Assembly (NCBI GenBank): GCA_021776915.1
Contig: JAIQZU010000065.1
Span: 1 to 43,907 of the forward strand
DNA length: 43,907 nucleotides
From: Candidatus Scalindua sp.
GTDB taxonomy: Bacteria > Planctomycetota > Brocadiia > Brocadiales > Scalinduaceae
Direction of reading: 5' to 3'
Part shown: positions 1 to 8,964 of the stretch, in pieces
Layout of the letters: every line of letters begins with the position of its first letter
Numbering within the stretch: the first letter of the stretch is position 1
Notes under the pieces: model-generated
What the model saw: only the letters and a program-made list of their open reading frames with translations
Told to the model about the DNA's origin: nothing
The model's database searches: none
Made by a program: the position numbers and the translations under genes

Positions 1-252
1 GAATTGCATATCCACGAATGATTATATCTCACCCCGGCACACTTCCGCTCAGCCTCATTCTCTCCAAATAGAGCCTTGCCCACCTGTCTGCGTGCCTGCC
101 TGAGCAAGAACGCTCGCAGTCAGGCAACCTACAGGCAGACGTACAGGCAGATGCGGTATTTGATGTCGTAGTTTATGTCTTTCTTAAGTCAAGTCGAAGG
201 GATAAAGTCGAGTTCTTTTTTAAAAACAGTCGCTGTCCCTAGTTTCCCGTCC
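1..252. other. Non-coding left edge
   Basis: I find no supportable gene here. The stretch holds a GC-rich palindromic element (93-129, listed separately), which continues into further CAGGCAG-type repeats to about 150. Two short near-repeats, GGGACGGGAAACTAGG and GGGAAATTAGG on the minus strand, lie at about 235-262. Confidence 0.6.
93..129. repeat. GC-rich palindromic element, left copy
   Basis: TGCCTGA at 97-103 is the exact reverse complement of TCAGGCA at 120-126, with a 16-nt loop. The outer parts (TGCCTGCCTGA and AGGCAACC) match the ends of a second element at 9109-9141, while the loops differ. This looks like two members of one small palindromic family, one on each side of the methylase/helicase segment. 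No transposase is visible with either copy. A mobile or REP/MITE-like nature is inference. Confidence 0.55.
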
Positions 253-375
253 CTAATTTCCCACGATTTTGATTTCTTCCGGGGTGAGGTCGTAGAGTTT
301 GTAAATTAATCTATCAATCTGTTTTTCGTGTTTTTGAACTTTTGTTTGATTAACATGGATATTTAAATAATCCTG
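253..375 (-). pseudogene. 3' remnant of a restriction-modification methylase/specificity protein
   Basis: Immediately downstream of the EVE gene's TAG stop (376-378), and in the same frame, the minus strand stays open to a TAG at 253-255. The peptide ends QIDRLIYKLYDLTPEEIKIVGN. From memory this is the characteristic C-terminal tail of Eco57I/TaqI-type methylases and restriction specificity proteins (pattern QIDxLVYxLYGLTxEEIxIV). There is no start codon or body of such a protein, so it is best read as a leftover 3' end after recombination or deletion. The complete methylase next door has a different, longer C-terminus, so this is not a copy of its end. Confidence 0.6.
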
Positions 376-807
376 CTATTTAGTATTATTTTCATCTTGG
401 GAAGTGATTTTGTCAAATTTTAATATCTTTTTATATTCTTCTAGTTTGATAGGTACAACGGAAATCCTCTTTTGTTTAATAATATCTGATGCTTTCAAAA
501 GCGTATCCTCTTTTATATCCTTTAATGTGATGCTTTTTCTAAAGGTTTTTACGGGAACAAAATTTATTGCAAGCCATTCTTCTTTAGTTGTTGTATCCTG
601 ATATGCTTTGCCTTTGACCTTCATAACTCCAAAAACAGATTTACCCATAGCGCTGCTGTACCATAATGCAATATCACTTTTTCGCATTTGTGCAATGTTT
701 TTTTTTGCTGCATGATTGCGGATGCCGTATAGTTTAAAAACACCCGCCATTAACACATCTTCCCATGTACGGGTTTTATATGGTGATCTAACAAGCCAGT
801 AGTTCAT
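376..807 (-). CDS. EVE-domain protein (modified-base reader)
   Basis: A protein of 143 residues opening MNYWLVRSPYKTRTWEDV, the usual start of the EVE family (PUA-like fold; MxYWLxKSEP...W). Other family marks are the KSDIALWYSS segment around residues 43-51 and the FGVMKVKGKAYQD strand around 59-71. EVE domains bind modified bases in DNA or RNA and recur beside restriction and other anti-phage genes. The ATG overlaps the TGA of the upstream methylase (ATGA, 804-807), so translation is probably coupled, placing it as third gene of the helicase-methylase operon. A role in reading the mark laid by the methylase, or a phage hypermodification, is inference. The reading frame runs on after the stop into a restriction-modification remnant. 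Confidence 0.8.
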   Translation of the reverse strand: MNYWLVRSPYKTRTWEDVLMAGVFKLYGIRNHAAKKNIAQMRKSDIALWYSSAMGKSVFGVMKVKGKAYQDTTTKEEWLAINFVPVKTFRKSITLKDIKEDTLLKASDIIKQKRISVVPIKLEEYKKILKFDKITSQDENNTK

Positions 808-3800
808 TTTTTTGCTTCGGTTTCTACTTTTCTTAAATTTTCTCTTTGCGCTTTAGCCAATTTCGGATACCTGCGGGCATACCAGTTTTCTACCTCTTTT
901 ATATCATCTTCGTTTAATTCGTAAGCTACATATACAAGTCTGTCTATTTCTACCTGTTCATTACTGGCGTAATTGTAACGTGGATTTTGTTTCTGTTTCT
1001 CAACTAACTTTCTTACATAATTTGTATCTTTAATTTTTGTTGTAACTAATGGAGATTCTAATAAAGTATCCCCTTCGGACTGTACAGTGTGTATTTGGTA
1101 TACTTTAAAAAGAAATCTAAACAGAGTTGAATTCAAAAGTCCAATAAATTGCTCAGAAATAAAAACTGCATTACTCTTCGAATCAAATGGAGTTTTTGAG
1201 CCGTATCTGAAGGTTGGACTGTAATCTCCCGTTCTAGAATAACTAATTGAAACAGTAAAATATTTTTCTGGATTCCTGATAACTGCGCAAAGGGTTGTCT
1301 TAGAATGAGGTGTAATCTTTTTATTTTCCTTTCTGTCTCTAATTCTTTGAGCTATAGTGTAACTTTTCATTCTATTAATAGCCCACTCGCTCCAGTCAAT
1401 AAAATAATCAGTCGGAACATAATAATTTGGCAACCATCCCTCACCGGCATCACTTGCTCCACCTTTGTCATAGGGAACAATATATCTACCATCAAAATAT
1501 CTTGTACTTTTAGAATTATTTTTTGATATTCCTTTATCAATAACAGATAATCTCAGATCATCATTGTTTCTTATTTTATTCAAATCATCGTCGGTTAACA
1601 AATACTCTTTGTAAGCATCAATACTCCTATAACTTCCTCTTGCATATGGTTTTTTAAACAGATATGCATAATTATCACCTGTTTGTAAACCTGCTTTTAC
1701 ATCTGCAATTTCACTCAGTTTTATCACTGGAATTTCTTTTCCGTTTACTTCAATCAGCCTTGCTCTTACTTGTTTGTCTCCTATTTGCATATCCTTTTTC
1801 TTCGAGGTTTTGTCATTCATAAAGGAAAATAGTTTAGGGCTTGCTACAAAGAATGGTAGATTAGAGTTTGTTTCTATTAAATTTTGCCGATAGGTATAGA
1901 TGGCATACTCTTCACTACTTTCGCTAGCCCAGTTGCTTCTCTGCATTTTTAACACTGGTAGCTTATCACCCTCTTTTTCGATATCTTCAATAATTTCAGC
2001 ATCTGTTGTCTGGTAAAGGAGTTCTAAAAAACGGTCGTGATTATCATGTATGCTTACGGTTGTCAGATCTGCCATCAGACATTGGTGGTTGTCATTATAA
2101 TTTTTTTTTGTCTTTTCTAATCTTTCACCTTCCGGAAATACATTTCTTTCACAAAGTATAATAGCAGTATTTACGGTTGCCTTAAAAGTATCGGGATGAA
2201 CACGAATCATTTTATAAATGTAGTTATCCATAATCTGTTTACGTAATTTGAAATGGCTTTTTATGGTCATAAAAGTATCACTAACTATATAAGCTAATAT
2301 ACCACCACTTTTAAGTGGCGTACTTTTACTACCAGAAGCAAGAAAGCGGGCTATAAAAGCCCCATATGGGTCTTTACTGCCAAGAGAGAGAGTGTTTTTG
2401 ATGTCATCGGATATTTTGTCACCGCCGTAAGGTGGATTACCGATAACAATATTAAAGCCGGCACCCTTAAGTTCAGGAAAAAAAATATCAAGATTGAAGA
2501 ATGGAGCGGAAATATTTGCATGTTTAAACCACTCCATTAAATATTTTTTATTTCTGATTTCTTCGCTTTTGCTATCAGCTATTTTCTTACCTGTTACTTT
2601 TTTTGCAAAATCAGGATATGCCTGATGAAGCGTGTCTATGATTTTATCTAAAAGTTCATCTTTTGCTTTATTCGACAGATTGCTATTTTGATAATACTTC
2701 TCTTTTGCAGGTATAAGTTTCTCTATTGCTAATTGTCCAAACAATTCCATCTGAGGCGAAGCATCTTTCAGAGTATTGGCGCAGATAATCTTTGTTTCAA
2801 GATTCGGAAGCGGAGAAATATGATAATTATGCTCAGCGTCAGAAAGATTAATGTCCTGTTCTATAAGCAGTGAAATAAAGAACCTTAACTTGGAGATCAT
2901 TACCGCCATTGGCTTAATATCAATACTGTAAATACTATTTCTGATAATTCCGATTTTTCGTGCATAATTAAGTTCATGTCGATGCAGGTCTTTTTTTGCC
3001 TGTTCTCTTAGTTCTATCTGCAGACGGTTTAATTGTGCATCTATCCAGAGATTATTATCAGGATCAACAACTTTTAATATTCTTACAAGCTTATGAAGCA
3101 TTCCCATAGGAAAAGCCCCTGAGCCGCAAGCCGGATCTAATACCTTTAATTGATCAACCGCCTGAATAATATTATGCTTAAATTCATTTTTATCATTTTC
3201 TACACGTTCGTAATAAATAAGATTTTTCAGGTTTGTAGCGTCAAAGTTGTTTTTAGCAAAGTAATTATTCAGATGTAAAAGCAACGACTCGTTTACCATA
3301 TATTCTATTACATTTCTCGGAGTATAAAAAGAACCTGATGCTCTTCTGGCTGTCGTTGATATGGTTTCATTTGGATCTATTTCAGCCAAAAGATTTTCAA
3401 ATATCAAACCGAGTAATTCAGGGTCTAGCGCAACCTCTTGTTCAAGAGAGGTGTTTTCATCAACTGTGAACTTATACTGTTCAAATATTTTATTTAAGCC
3501 TTTTGTCTTTCTCACATGTTTATCTACTCGAATTTCTAAATTTTCTGAATAGAAAAGCTCATTGGGTATTGTTATGGAATCGTCATCAATGCAGTCATTG
3601 CAATTATCTTCTTCCAGTTTGTCAAACAAGCCACCATTTAAGAATGGTATCTTTTTAAATTTATCAATGTCAAAGGCAAGTGATTTGGCAAAATAAAACG
3701 ACTGTCTCTCTTCTTGAGGTGTATTTAGAGATGAAAAAAAGATATTTTGAAGTATTGACCTGTAGTAGCCGTTTTGCTTGAAAAACGTATTCCTTTGTGT

Positions 3801-4697
3801 GATATTTTTGAGTAGCTTAAATGCTTTATCAAAATCAATCTCCAACAAATCTCTATCAATTAGTTTCATCTCCTTTAGAAACCAGCAGAAAAGAATTCGG
3901 CTTATTAGCCTTACCGCAAAATGTTTTACGTTCTCTTTATCGTCTTTGTAAAAATCAGGCTTAATAGGTAGTTTGATTTTAGTTAGTGCGCAGTAATACC
4001 AAGCTGAAACTTCCTGGTAAAATTTTTCATTTAATTCCTTGAGGTCTAGTGTCTTCTGCCATGCATTGTGAAGCGCAACAAAGTTTGTTATAGAATGTTT
4101 TAATTTTAATTCAGATAAGCTTAACTCAAAAAGTATCTCAATATGAGCACGGTGCGGCTTTTCAGTTGAAATGTCTTTGATAAGCGTGACTTTTTCGAGC
4201 ACATCTTTCTGCTCATCTCCTTTATGCGGACGGCGGTTGATCACAGATAAGGTGAGTGTCTTACCGTGTTTGAACAATACCATGACCGGCATGGAAAATA
4301 CCTTATTAATTTCACGGGTTATCTGGCTGAGAGCTGTTCTGCTATATTGTTTCTTGCTGAGTTTAATGGCAAAAAAGAGGTAGGATTCATAAATTGTCCG
4401 GTCAACCTGCTTAGTATCAAATAAATCAAGCTGGTTACTTATCTCGTCTCTGGAAAGCTGGAAAAGCAGATCTATGTAATCCCACTGTGGAACAAGCGCT
4501 TTTTCTTTATTAAAGCGGGTATCATTGTCCAGAAAAAACTCTTTGAAATAGGCATAAGACTTCTTTTCAAATGGCTGTTGCCGTTCTGTATTGTATCCGA
4601 GCATCTTGAAGAGAGAGAGGGAGTTGTCGGTCAGATTGCCTTTCTGGAATTTTTCAATCGCAGCTATTATGCTTAGCTTTGTGTCTGCCTGCGCCAT
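804..4697 (-). CDS. Large Eco57I/PglX-like N6-adenine DNA methyltransferase
   Basis: This 1297-residue protein carries amino-methyltransferase motifs. GSFYTPRNV (about 455-463) precedes motif I, LDPACGSGAFPMGM (about 520-533), and the catalytic motif IV is NPPY at about 754-757. The first 450 residues are a helical region without an obvious nuclease motif. The last 400 contain a target-recognition-like segment and end with the EIDRLVYVAYELNEDDI signature typical of such enzymes. The size and motif order resemble PglX (BREX) and DISARM DrmMI methylases. GAGGTG lies just before the ATG, in the 3-nt gap after the helicase gene. It probably methylates host DNA at a specific site so that the partner helicase/nuclease spares it; that partnership is inferred from the operon. 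A single-chain type IIG enzyme is less likely because no PD-(D/E)XK motif was seen. Confidence 0.85.
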   Translation of the reverse strand: MAQADTKLSIIAAIEKFQKGNLTDNSLSLFKMLGYNTERQQPFEKKSYAYFKEFFLDNDTRFNKEKALVPQWDYIDLLFQLSRDEISNQLDLFDTKQVDRTIYESYLFFAIKLSKKQYSRTALSQITREINKVFSMPVMVLFKHGKTLTLSVINRRPHKGDEQKDVLEKVTLIKDISTEKPHRAHIEILFELSLSELKLKHSITNFVALHNAWQKTLDLKELNEKFYQEVSAWYYCALTKIKLPIKPDFYKDDKENVKHFAVRLISRILFCWFLKEMKLIDRDLLEIDFDKAFKLLKNITQRNTFFKQNGYYRSILQNIFFSSLNTPQEERQSFYFAKSLAFDIDKFKKIPFLNGGLFDKLEEDNCNDCIDDDSITIPNELFYSENLEIRVDKHVRKTKGLNKIFEQYKFTVDENTSLEQEVALDPELLGLIFENLLAEIDPNETISTTARRASGSFYTPRNVIEYMVNESLLLHLNNYFAKNNFDATNLKNLIYYERVENDKNEFKHNIIQAVDQLKVLDPACGSGAFPMGMLHKLVRILKVVDPDNNLWIDAQLNRLQIELREQAKKDLHRHELNYARKIGIIRNSIYSIDIKPMAVMISKLRFFISLLIEQDINLSDAEHNYHISPLPNLETKIICANTLKDASPQMELFGQLAIEKLIPAKEKYYQNSNLSNKAKDELLDKIIDTLHQAYPDFAKKVTGKKIADSKSEEIRNKKYLMEWFKHANISAPFFNLDIFFPELKGAGFNIVIGNPPYGGDKISDDIKNTLSLGSKDPYGAFIARFLASGSKSTPLKSGGILAYIVSDTFMTIKSHFKLRKQIMDNYIYKMIRVHPDTFKATVNTAIILCERNVFPEGERLEKTKKNYNDNHQCLMADLTTVSIHDNHDRFLELLYQTTDAEIIEDIEKEGDKLPVLKMQRSNWASESSEEYAIYTYRQNLIETNSNLPFFVASPKLFSFMNDKTSKKKDMQIGDKQVRARLIEVNGKEIPVIKLSEIADVKAGLQTGDNYAYLFKKPYARGSYRSIDAYKEYLLTDDDLNKIRNNDDLRLSVIDKGISKNNSKSTRYFDGRYIVPYDKGGASDAGEGWLPNYYVPTDYFIDWSEWAINRMKSYTIAQRIRDRKENKKITPHSKTTLCAVIRNPEKYFTVSISYSRTGDYSPTFRYGSKTPFDSKSNAVFISEQFIGLLNSTLFRFLFKVYQIHTVQSEGDTLLESPLVTTKIKDTNYVRKLVEKQKQNPRYNYASNEQVEIDRLVYVAYELNEDDIKEVENWYARRYPKLAKAQRENLRKVETEAKK

Positions 4698-4700
4698 GTA

Positions 4701-7700
4701 TCACCTCAATATTAGCCATGTAACCAGTTCAAAGTTATCCATATCATGCAACTGTTTCGCGGATGGTATCAGCAGAGCACCTCTGTCTGATGTAAGCCTA
4801 TGGCTGCTTCTCTTTTTAAATATTCGAATAATTTCCTCGACCACCTTCTTTAACAGTTCTGTATATTCGTCCATATTCTTGCCATTTTGAGTATCTCCAT
4901 TGAAGAGTTCGCACAATTTATCATAAGGGACTTTTTTACCCTGGCACATAAGGCGGTAGATTTCCAGAATTTGTTTGGCATGAGTGTAGTTGTATCTCAC
5001 CGTACCATCGCTACGAATATAAACCAGAAAGTACGGATTGAGAGGATTAACTTCCTCGTTGCCTTCGTTCTCTCCCTTTTGTTTCAGGCAGAATACCACA
5101 CCGGGTTTGATTATATCTTTTTCATTTGCAGTAAACTGATCAGATCCGAACAAACCGGCGTGTTCACCTGATAGGGATGGAACTACCGCATAGAGTCCGA
5201 ATGGAGCATCAGCTAAACGTTTACGGTTACTCTCAATGAAGTTCATGAGTTCTATTCTGAAATCATCCAGAGTAAAGTCGGTAAGAGAGACGGATTCGTC
5301 CATGTCTTCCAGGTCAAGCACCTCATCTTTCAATTTCTTTAATTGTTTACTACGGTACTTTAGATCATCTGTTATAAGTTCTTCGATCTGTTCTACGTTT
5401 AATATGTTGTCCTCGCCGGTTGCCGTAACATCTACCAGAGCCATACGAGCCTCTACCCTTTCTTTGAGATTTATATAATTATCCAGGTCTTTTGTAGGCC
5501 AGAAATTCACCAGTTGAATCGTGGTGTTTATACTGCCCAATCTGTCAATACGCCCGAACCTTTGAATAATCCGTACCGGGTTCCAATGTATATCATAGTT
5601 GACTAGATAATCGCAGTCCTGCAGGTTCTGGCCTTCGCTGATACAGTCAGTGGCAATCAGGATATCAATCTCCGCTGTATTATCTGTTTTGAAAAGTTTC
5701 ATTTGAGCTGCCGATGTCATTCTTGAGCGATTCTTGGATATTGGTGAGAAATTTAGAAGGATACTATCGTAATCTGGTTTACCATAGGTTGTTTGTGTAT
5801 AACTTCCGCAGACAAGAGCGGAGTGCAGGTTCAGTTCATTTTGACACCATTCTTTGATGTTTTCGTATAAATACTTAGCAGTATCTGCAAAGGCGGTAAA
5901 AACAATAACTTTTTTATTGTTATCGTTGAATGGTGATTTTACTTTTTTTGTTATGAGACTCTTTAATTCTGCGAGTTTAGCGTCTCTTTCCGGCGTTACT
6001 GCATTGGCGTTATTGAGCAAATCGACGAGCGCTTCTTTGTCTTTTTTGAGATCAACAAGCCATTTTTGTAGATTAATATCCGCAAGGTCGAATTTAAGTT
6101 TTTTACCGACCTGCCACTGTTCCATGTCCTCGCCATCTTCTTCCAGCTCTTCTTCATCCGGTTCTATGCTTTCCAGTGATTCTTCCTGAGAATCCTTTTG
6201 GGATTCTAGAAAATCATTTATTTTATTTTCGAGTTTTTCAATTTTCTGAATAGTCCTGTCGAGAGATATCTCAAATGACTCGATTGAGCTTTCAAGGCGT
6301 TTGAGATAATTCACTTTCATCATGCCGATAAGGAAGTATTCACGGTCGGTTTGACTAAATGCCAGAACTTCTGTTGATGCCAACTCTTCGTATTTTTTTT
6401 GCTTTTCAGGCTTAACATAAGCCGAAGGATTAAAAACCGACAATTTGTATTCAAGTATTTGCTTATTTATACGGTCGTAGGATGGAAAACGATTTCTCAA
6501 ATCGATCTCTGGATAAACAGAGTGCGGTTTGTTTCTTTCAGGAAATTTTCCAATAGTTTCAATCTTATAAAAGCTTTTAACATGCTTCCTTGAGCGGGCA
6601 ATAGTAAGCTCATCGAGAAGTTTGAAAAAAGAAGAATCTAGTTTCTCCAATAGCTGCTTCATGGTCCGGTTAGGATTTTTTGTTTGATCTGCCCATAGTG
6701 TGAAATGTGTCTGGGCGTTTTTAAGTGTCTGCCCGATGTCTTTTATTTTACAGGATTCAAGGAGTGCATTATCTTCACCTTCGGTAATCAAGGAAATCTG
6801 GTTGCGTAGATCTCGCAGACTGTTATTTACCGGTGTCGCAGAGAGCATGAGGACTTTGGTTTTTACACCGTCTTTAATGACTTTTTCCATCAGCCATTTT
6901 GCACGATTCATTTTTAATGAACCGTCTTCTTTTGTTTTTTCAACTGGATTTCCTCTGAAATGATGAGATTCATCAATAACGACAAGATCGTAAGCGCCCC
7001 AGTTGAAGTTTTCTAAATCGATACCGTTTGCAGCAGAATGGCCTGATACCCGTGCCATATCTGTGTGGTAAAGAACTGTATAATTATACCTGTCCTTCTT
7101 GAATGGATTTAAAACATGATTCTGGCTGGCCTGATATATTGTCCAGTTGCCAGTCAGCTTCTTCGGGCAAACGACAAGGACACGATTATTCAATAATTCA
7201 AAGTATTTTATAACGGCTAAGGCTTCATAAGTCTTGCCCAAACCCACACTGTCGGCGATAATACACCCATTGTGTTTTAGTATTTTATTTATTGCGCCTT
7301 TAACGCCATCTTTCTGAAAATCATAAAGAGTGTCCCATACTTCACTGTCGAAAAAGCCTGTACGTTCATTAAGCAGCCCACCTCTCTTTTGCTCATCCAG
7401 GTAATTCTCAAATATATGATACAGTGTTTTGTAGTAAATAAATTCAGGTTCATTTTCCAGATAAAGCTGTTCAAGGTATTTAAGTACCTGCTCTTTGACG
7501 TCTTCAACAAGTCCGGTCTTATCATTCCAGATAGAGTCGAACCATTCTTTAAGTTCCAGTCTATCGCGATCACTGTCTATAACAAGATTCAACTCGATAT
7601 TCCTGCTGCCACCAAGGCCCAGTCCATTAACTGTAAAATTTGAACTGCCAGCAATCGCTTTCTCTATTCCACTTTCTTGATGAATGTGGTACATCTTTCC

Positions 7701-8063
7701 ATGCAGAAAATTAGGCTTCACCATGGAACGAATATCAGTTTTTGATTTAATCCATTCTGAACATTCTTTTGCAACAGTCTTTTGAGTTAATCGGCTTTCA
7801 AGTGGAATTACAATTTTTTCATCCTCAATCTTAAAATCCCTTACGTTTGTTTTGTCAGGATCCATAGACTTGATGAATGTCGGCTCCCCAAACAGGAATC
7901 TGAGATTATTGATACCATCAAGGTTACTCTTAAGACGATGATACGCATAAATAGTAAAATATGCAGACACTATGGAAATATCAGATTTTTTGGTGATGGC
8001 TTGTTTTAAGAAATCACCAACATTACCGTTTGAATGATTGTCTCGGATTGCGGAATTACTCAT
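4701..8063 (-). CDS. PLD-nuclease domain fused to SNF2-type SF2 helicase
   Basis: A protein of 1120 residues. The N-terminal 200 residues form a phospholipase D-like domain with one HxK motif (H121, K123) followed by the GSSNFTVNG segment (about 139-147), as in PLD-type nucleases. A superfamily 2 helicase follows: motif I DSVGLGKT (about 271-278), motif II DESH (about 364-367), motif III SATPVNN, and motif VI in QRFGRIDRLG. A charged coiled-coil-like insertion (EESLESIEPDEEELEEDGED) lies between the two helicase lobes. It presumably translocates on DNA and cuts through the PLD domain, which would normally need dimerisation because only one HxK is present. It heads the operon with the methylase and EVE genes; AGGAGAG precedes its ATG. 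It resembles DISARM DrmD-like helicases, but no drmA or drmB is in the window. Confidence 0.85.
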   Translation of the reverse strand: MSNSAIRDNHSNGNVGDFLKQAITKKSDISIVSAYFTIYAYHRLKSNLDGINNLRFLFGEPTFIKSMDPDKTNVRDFKIEDEKIVIPLESRLTQKTVAKECSEWIKSKTDIRSMVKPNFLHGKMYHIHQESGIEKAIAGSSNFTVNGLGLGGSRNIELNLVIDSDRDRLELKEWFDSIWNDKTGLVEDVKEQVLKYLEQLYLENEPEFIYYKTLYHIFENYLDEQKRGGLLNERTGFFDSEVWDTLYDFQKDGVKGAINKILKHNGCIIADSVGLGKTYEALAVIKYFELLNNRVLVVCPKKLTGNWTIYQASQNHVLNPFKKDRYNYTVLYHTDMARVSGHSAANGIDLENFNWGAYDLVVIDESHHFRGNPVEKTKEDGSLKMNRAKWLMEKVIKDGVKTKVLMLSATPVNNSLRDLRNQISLITEGEDNALLESCKIKDIGQTLKNAQTHFTLWADQTKNPNRTMKQLLEKLDSSFFKLLDELTIARSRKHVKSFYKIETIGKFPERNKPHSVYPEIDLRNRFPSYDRINKQILEYKLSVFNPSAYVKPEKQKKYEELASTEVLAFSQTDREYFLIGMMKVNYLKRLESSIESFEISLDRTIQKIEKLENKINDFLESQKDSQEESLESIEPDEEELEEDGEDMEQWQVGKKLKFDLADINLQKWLVDLKKDKEALVDLLNNANAVTPERDAKLAELKSLITKKVKSPFNDNNKKVIVFTAFADTAKYLYENIKEWCQNELNLHSALVCGSYTQTTYGKPDYDSILLNFSPISKNRSRMTSAAQMKLFKTDNTAEIDILIATDCISEGQNLQDCDYLVNYDIHWNPVRIIQRFGRIDRLGSINTTIQLVNFWPTKDLDNYINLKERVEARMALVDVTATGEDNILNVEQIEELITDDLKYRSKQLKKLKDEVLDLEDMDESVSLTDFTLDDFRIELMNFIESNRKRLADAPFGLYAVVPSLSGEHAGLFGSDQFTANEKDIIKPGVVFCLKQKGENEGNEEVNPLNPYFLVYIRSDGTVRYNYTHAKQILEIYRLMCQGKKVPYDKLCELFNGDTQNGKNMDEYTELLKKVVEEIIRIFKKRSSHRLTSDRGALLIPSAKQLHDMDNFELVTWLILR

Positions 8064-8127
8064 GTGTTACTCTCTCCTGTTCTTTTGCACAGGTCTCGGT
8101 CGGGTTTATAAATGTATATGAAAACTC

Positions 8128-8147
8128 TTACTCGTATAAACAAGTAA
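8128..8147. promoter_or_regulatory. Candidate operator upstream of the helicase-methylase operon
   Basis: TTACTCGT-ATAA-ACAAGTAA is an inverted repeat of 8-bp arms with a single mismatch. It lies 65-85 nt before the helicase ATG in an AT-rich leader. It could bind a dimeric repressor or controller protein; no regulator gene lies beside it, so its function is unproven. Confidence 0.3.
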
Positions 8148-8241
8148 AACTATCTTTTTGAAGATATTTAAAATGTGGTAAAAGTGGATTGTAGCAAATT
8201 GATGATTGAGTGATTTCTTATTTGGTAATTATATTACAATT

Positions 8242-8484
8242 TTAAGCAACTTCCAAAGAACGAACGTTGAATATTTCATTTTCGGTTAACGGTTCAATTG
8301 CCGATTCAGGCAGAGTTATAACGGCTATTGTGTTTCCGAGTACATCGAATACTTCTAATGAATAACCATCTTCTCCATTTGAGACGGGATGATGATCCAC
8401 AATAGTTGCAACGTCGCCTTTTTTTAATCTTTTTTCGGGAATATCTTTTGTTAGAACTATTTCATTAAATAATTTATATGCCAT
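8242..8484 (-). CDS. DUF4926 domain protein
   Basis: An 80-residue protein beginning MAYKLFNEIVLTKDIPEKRLKKGDVATIVDHH and continuing to EVFDVLGNTIAVITLPESAIEPL, which I recognise as the DUF4926 pattern (a small SH3-like beta protein). AAGGAG sits 7 nt before the ATG. It begins 4 nt after the DUF6883 gene ends, and these two families commonly occur as an adjacent pair. From memory, such pairs are suspected toxin-antitoxin or immunity-like modules, but no activity is established. Its position next to restriction-type genes fits an accessory defence cargo. Confidence 0.7.
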   Translation of the reverse strand: MAYKLFNEIVLTKDIPEKRLKKGDVATIVDHHPVSNGEDGYSLEVFDVLGNTIAVITLPESAIEPLTENEIFNVRSLEVA

Positions 8485-8488
8485 CTTA

Positions 8489-8818
8489 TTACTCCTTTTT
8501 ATCTGGATACATTGTGATAAATTTGCTTATACCTGTTTCTGTTTCTATTATCCAAATTGTACAAACAGAAAGACTTGTTCCATTAGGACCGGTAAGTTTT
8601 CCTTTAATTTCATAAAGCTGACCATATTCCGTTTTTTCCGTCGGCACTACATCAAGAGATAAAATCTGCTTCCTCAAATCATACTCCAAGACTTTCCAAT
8701 TTTCAATAGTATATCCTAGTTTACTAAGCCACCGGGATTTATCATTACGCTTTTTAAATGCTAACAGATAATCGGTTAACTTTGCTGGTACAATTAATGT
8801 GTTTTCGGATAATTTCAT
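8489..8818 (-). CDS. DUF6883 domain protein
   Basis: A protein of 109 residues with the DUF6883 layout: an N-terminal strand and helix (LIVPAKLTDYLLAF), then SRWLSKLGYTIENWKVLEYDLRKQ, and a C-terminal beta region with TVWIIE-like residues (CTIWIIETETGISKFITMYPD). It is the first gene of a two-gene unit with DUF4926. The ribosome site is weak. The function is unknown. Related domains occur as toxin-like modules in several bacterial groups, so a toxin role with DUF4926 as partner is possible but unproven. Confidence 0.65.
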   Translation of the reverse strand: MKLSENTLIVPAKLTDYLLAFKKRNDKSRWLSKLGYTIENWKVLEYDLRKQILSLDVVPTEKTEYGQLYEIKGKLTGPNGTSLSVCTIWIIETETGISKFITMYPDKKE

Positions 8819-8964
8819 ATCGAGAAAACATCAGTAAAAACGAGTGTTTTTTAAACAGCGATTCATACAATTTTGCAGAGAAATAAAACAAACATTATTT
8901 AAGATAACTTTTACTCATCTCAAAATGATTTTCGGCAATAACCCAAAAACAATTTTGCCAGAGT

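Noticed and set aside
376-8063. Complete DISARM or BREX system
   Set aside because: Helicase and methylase resemble components of those systems, but drmA, drmB, pglZ and brxC are absent in the window.
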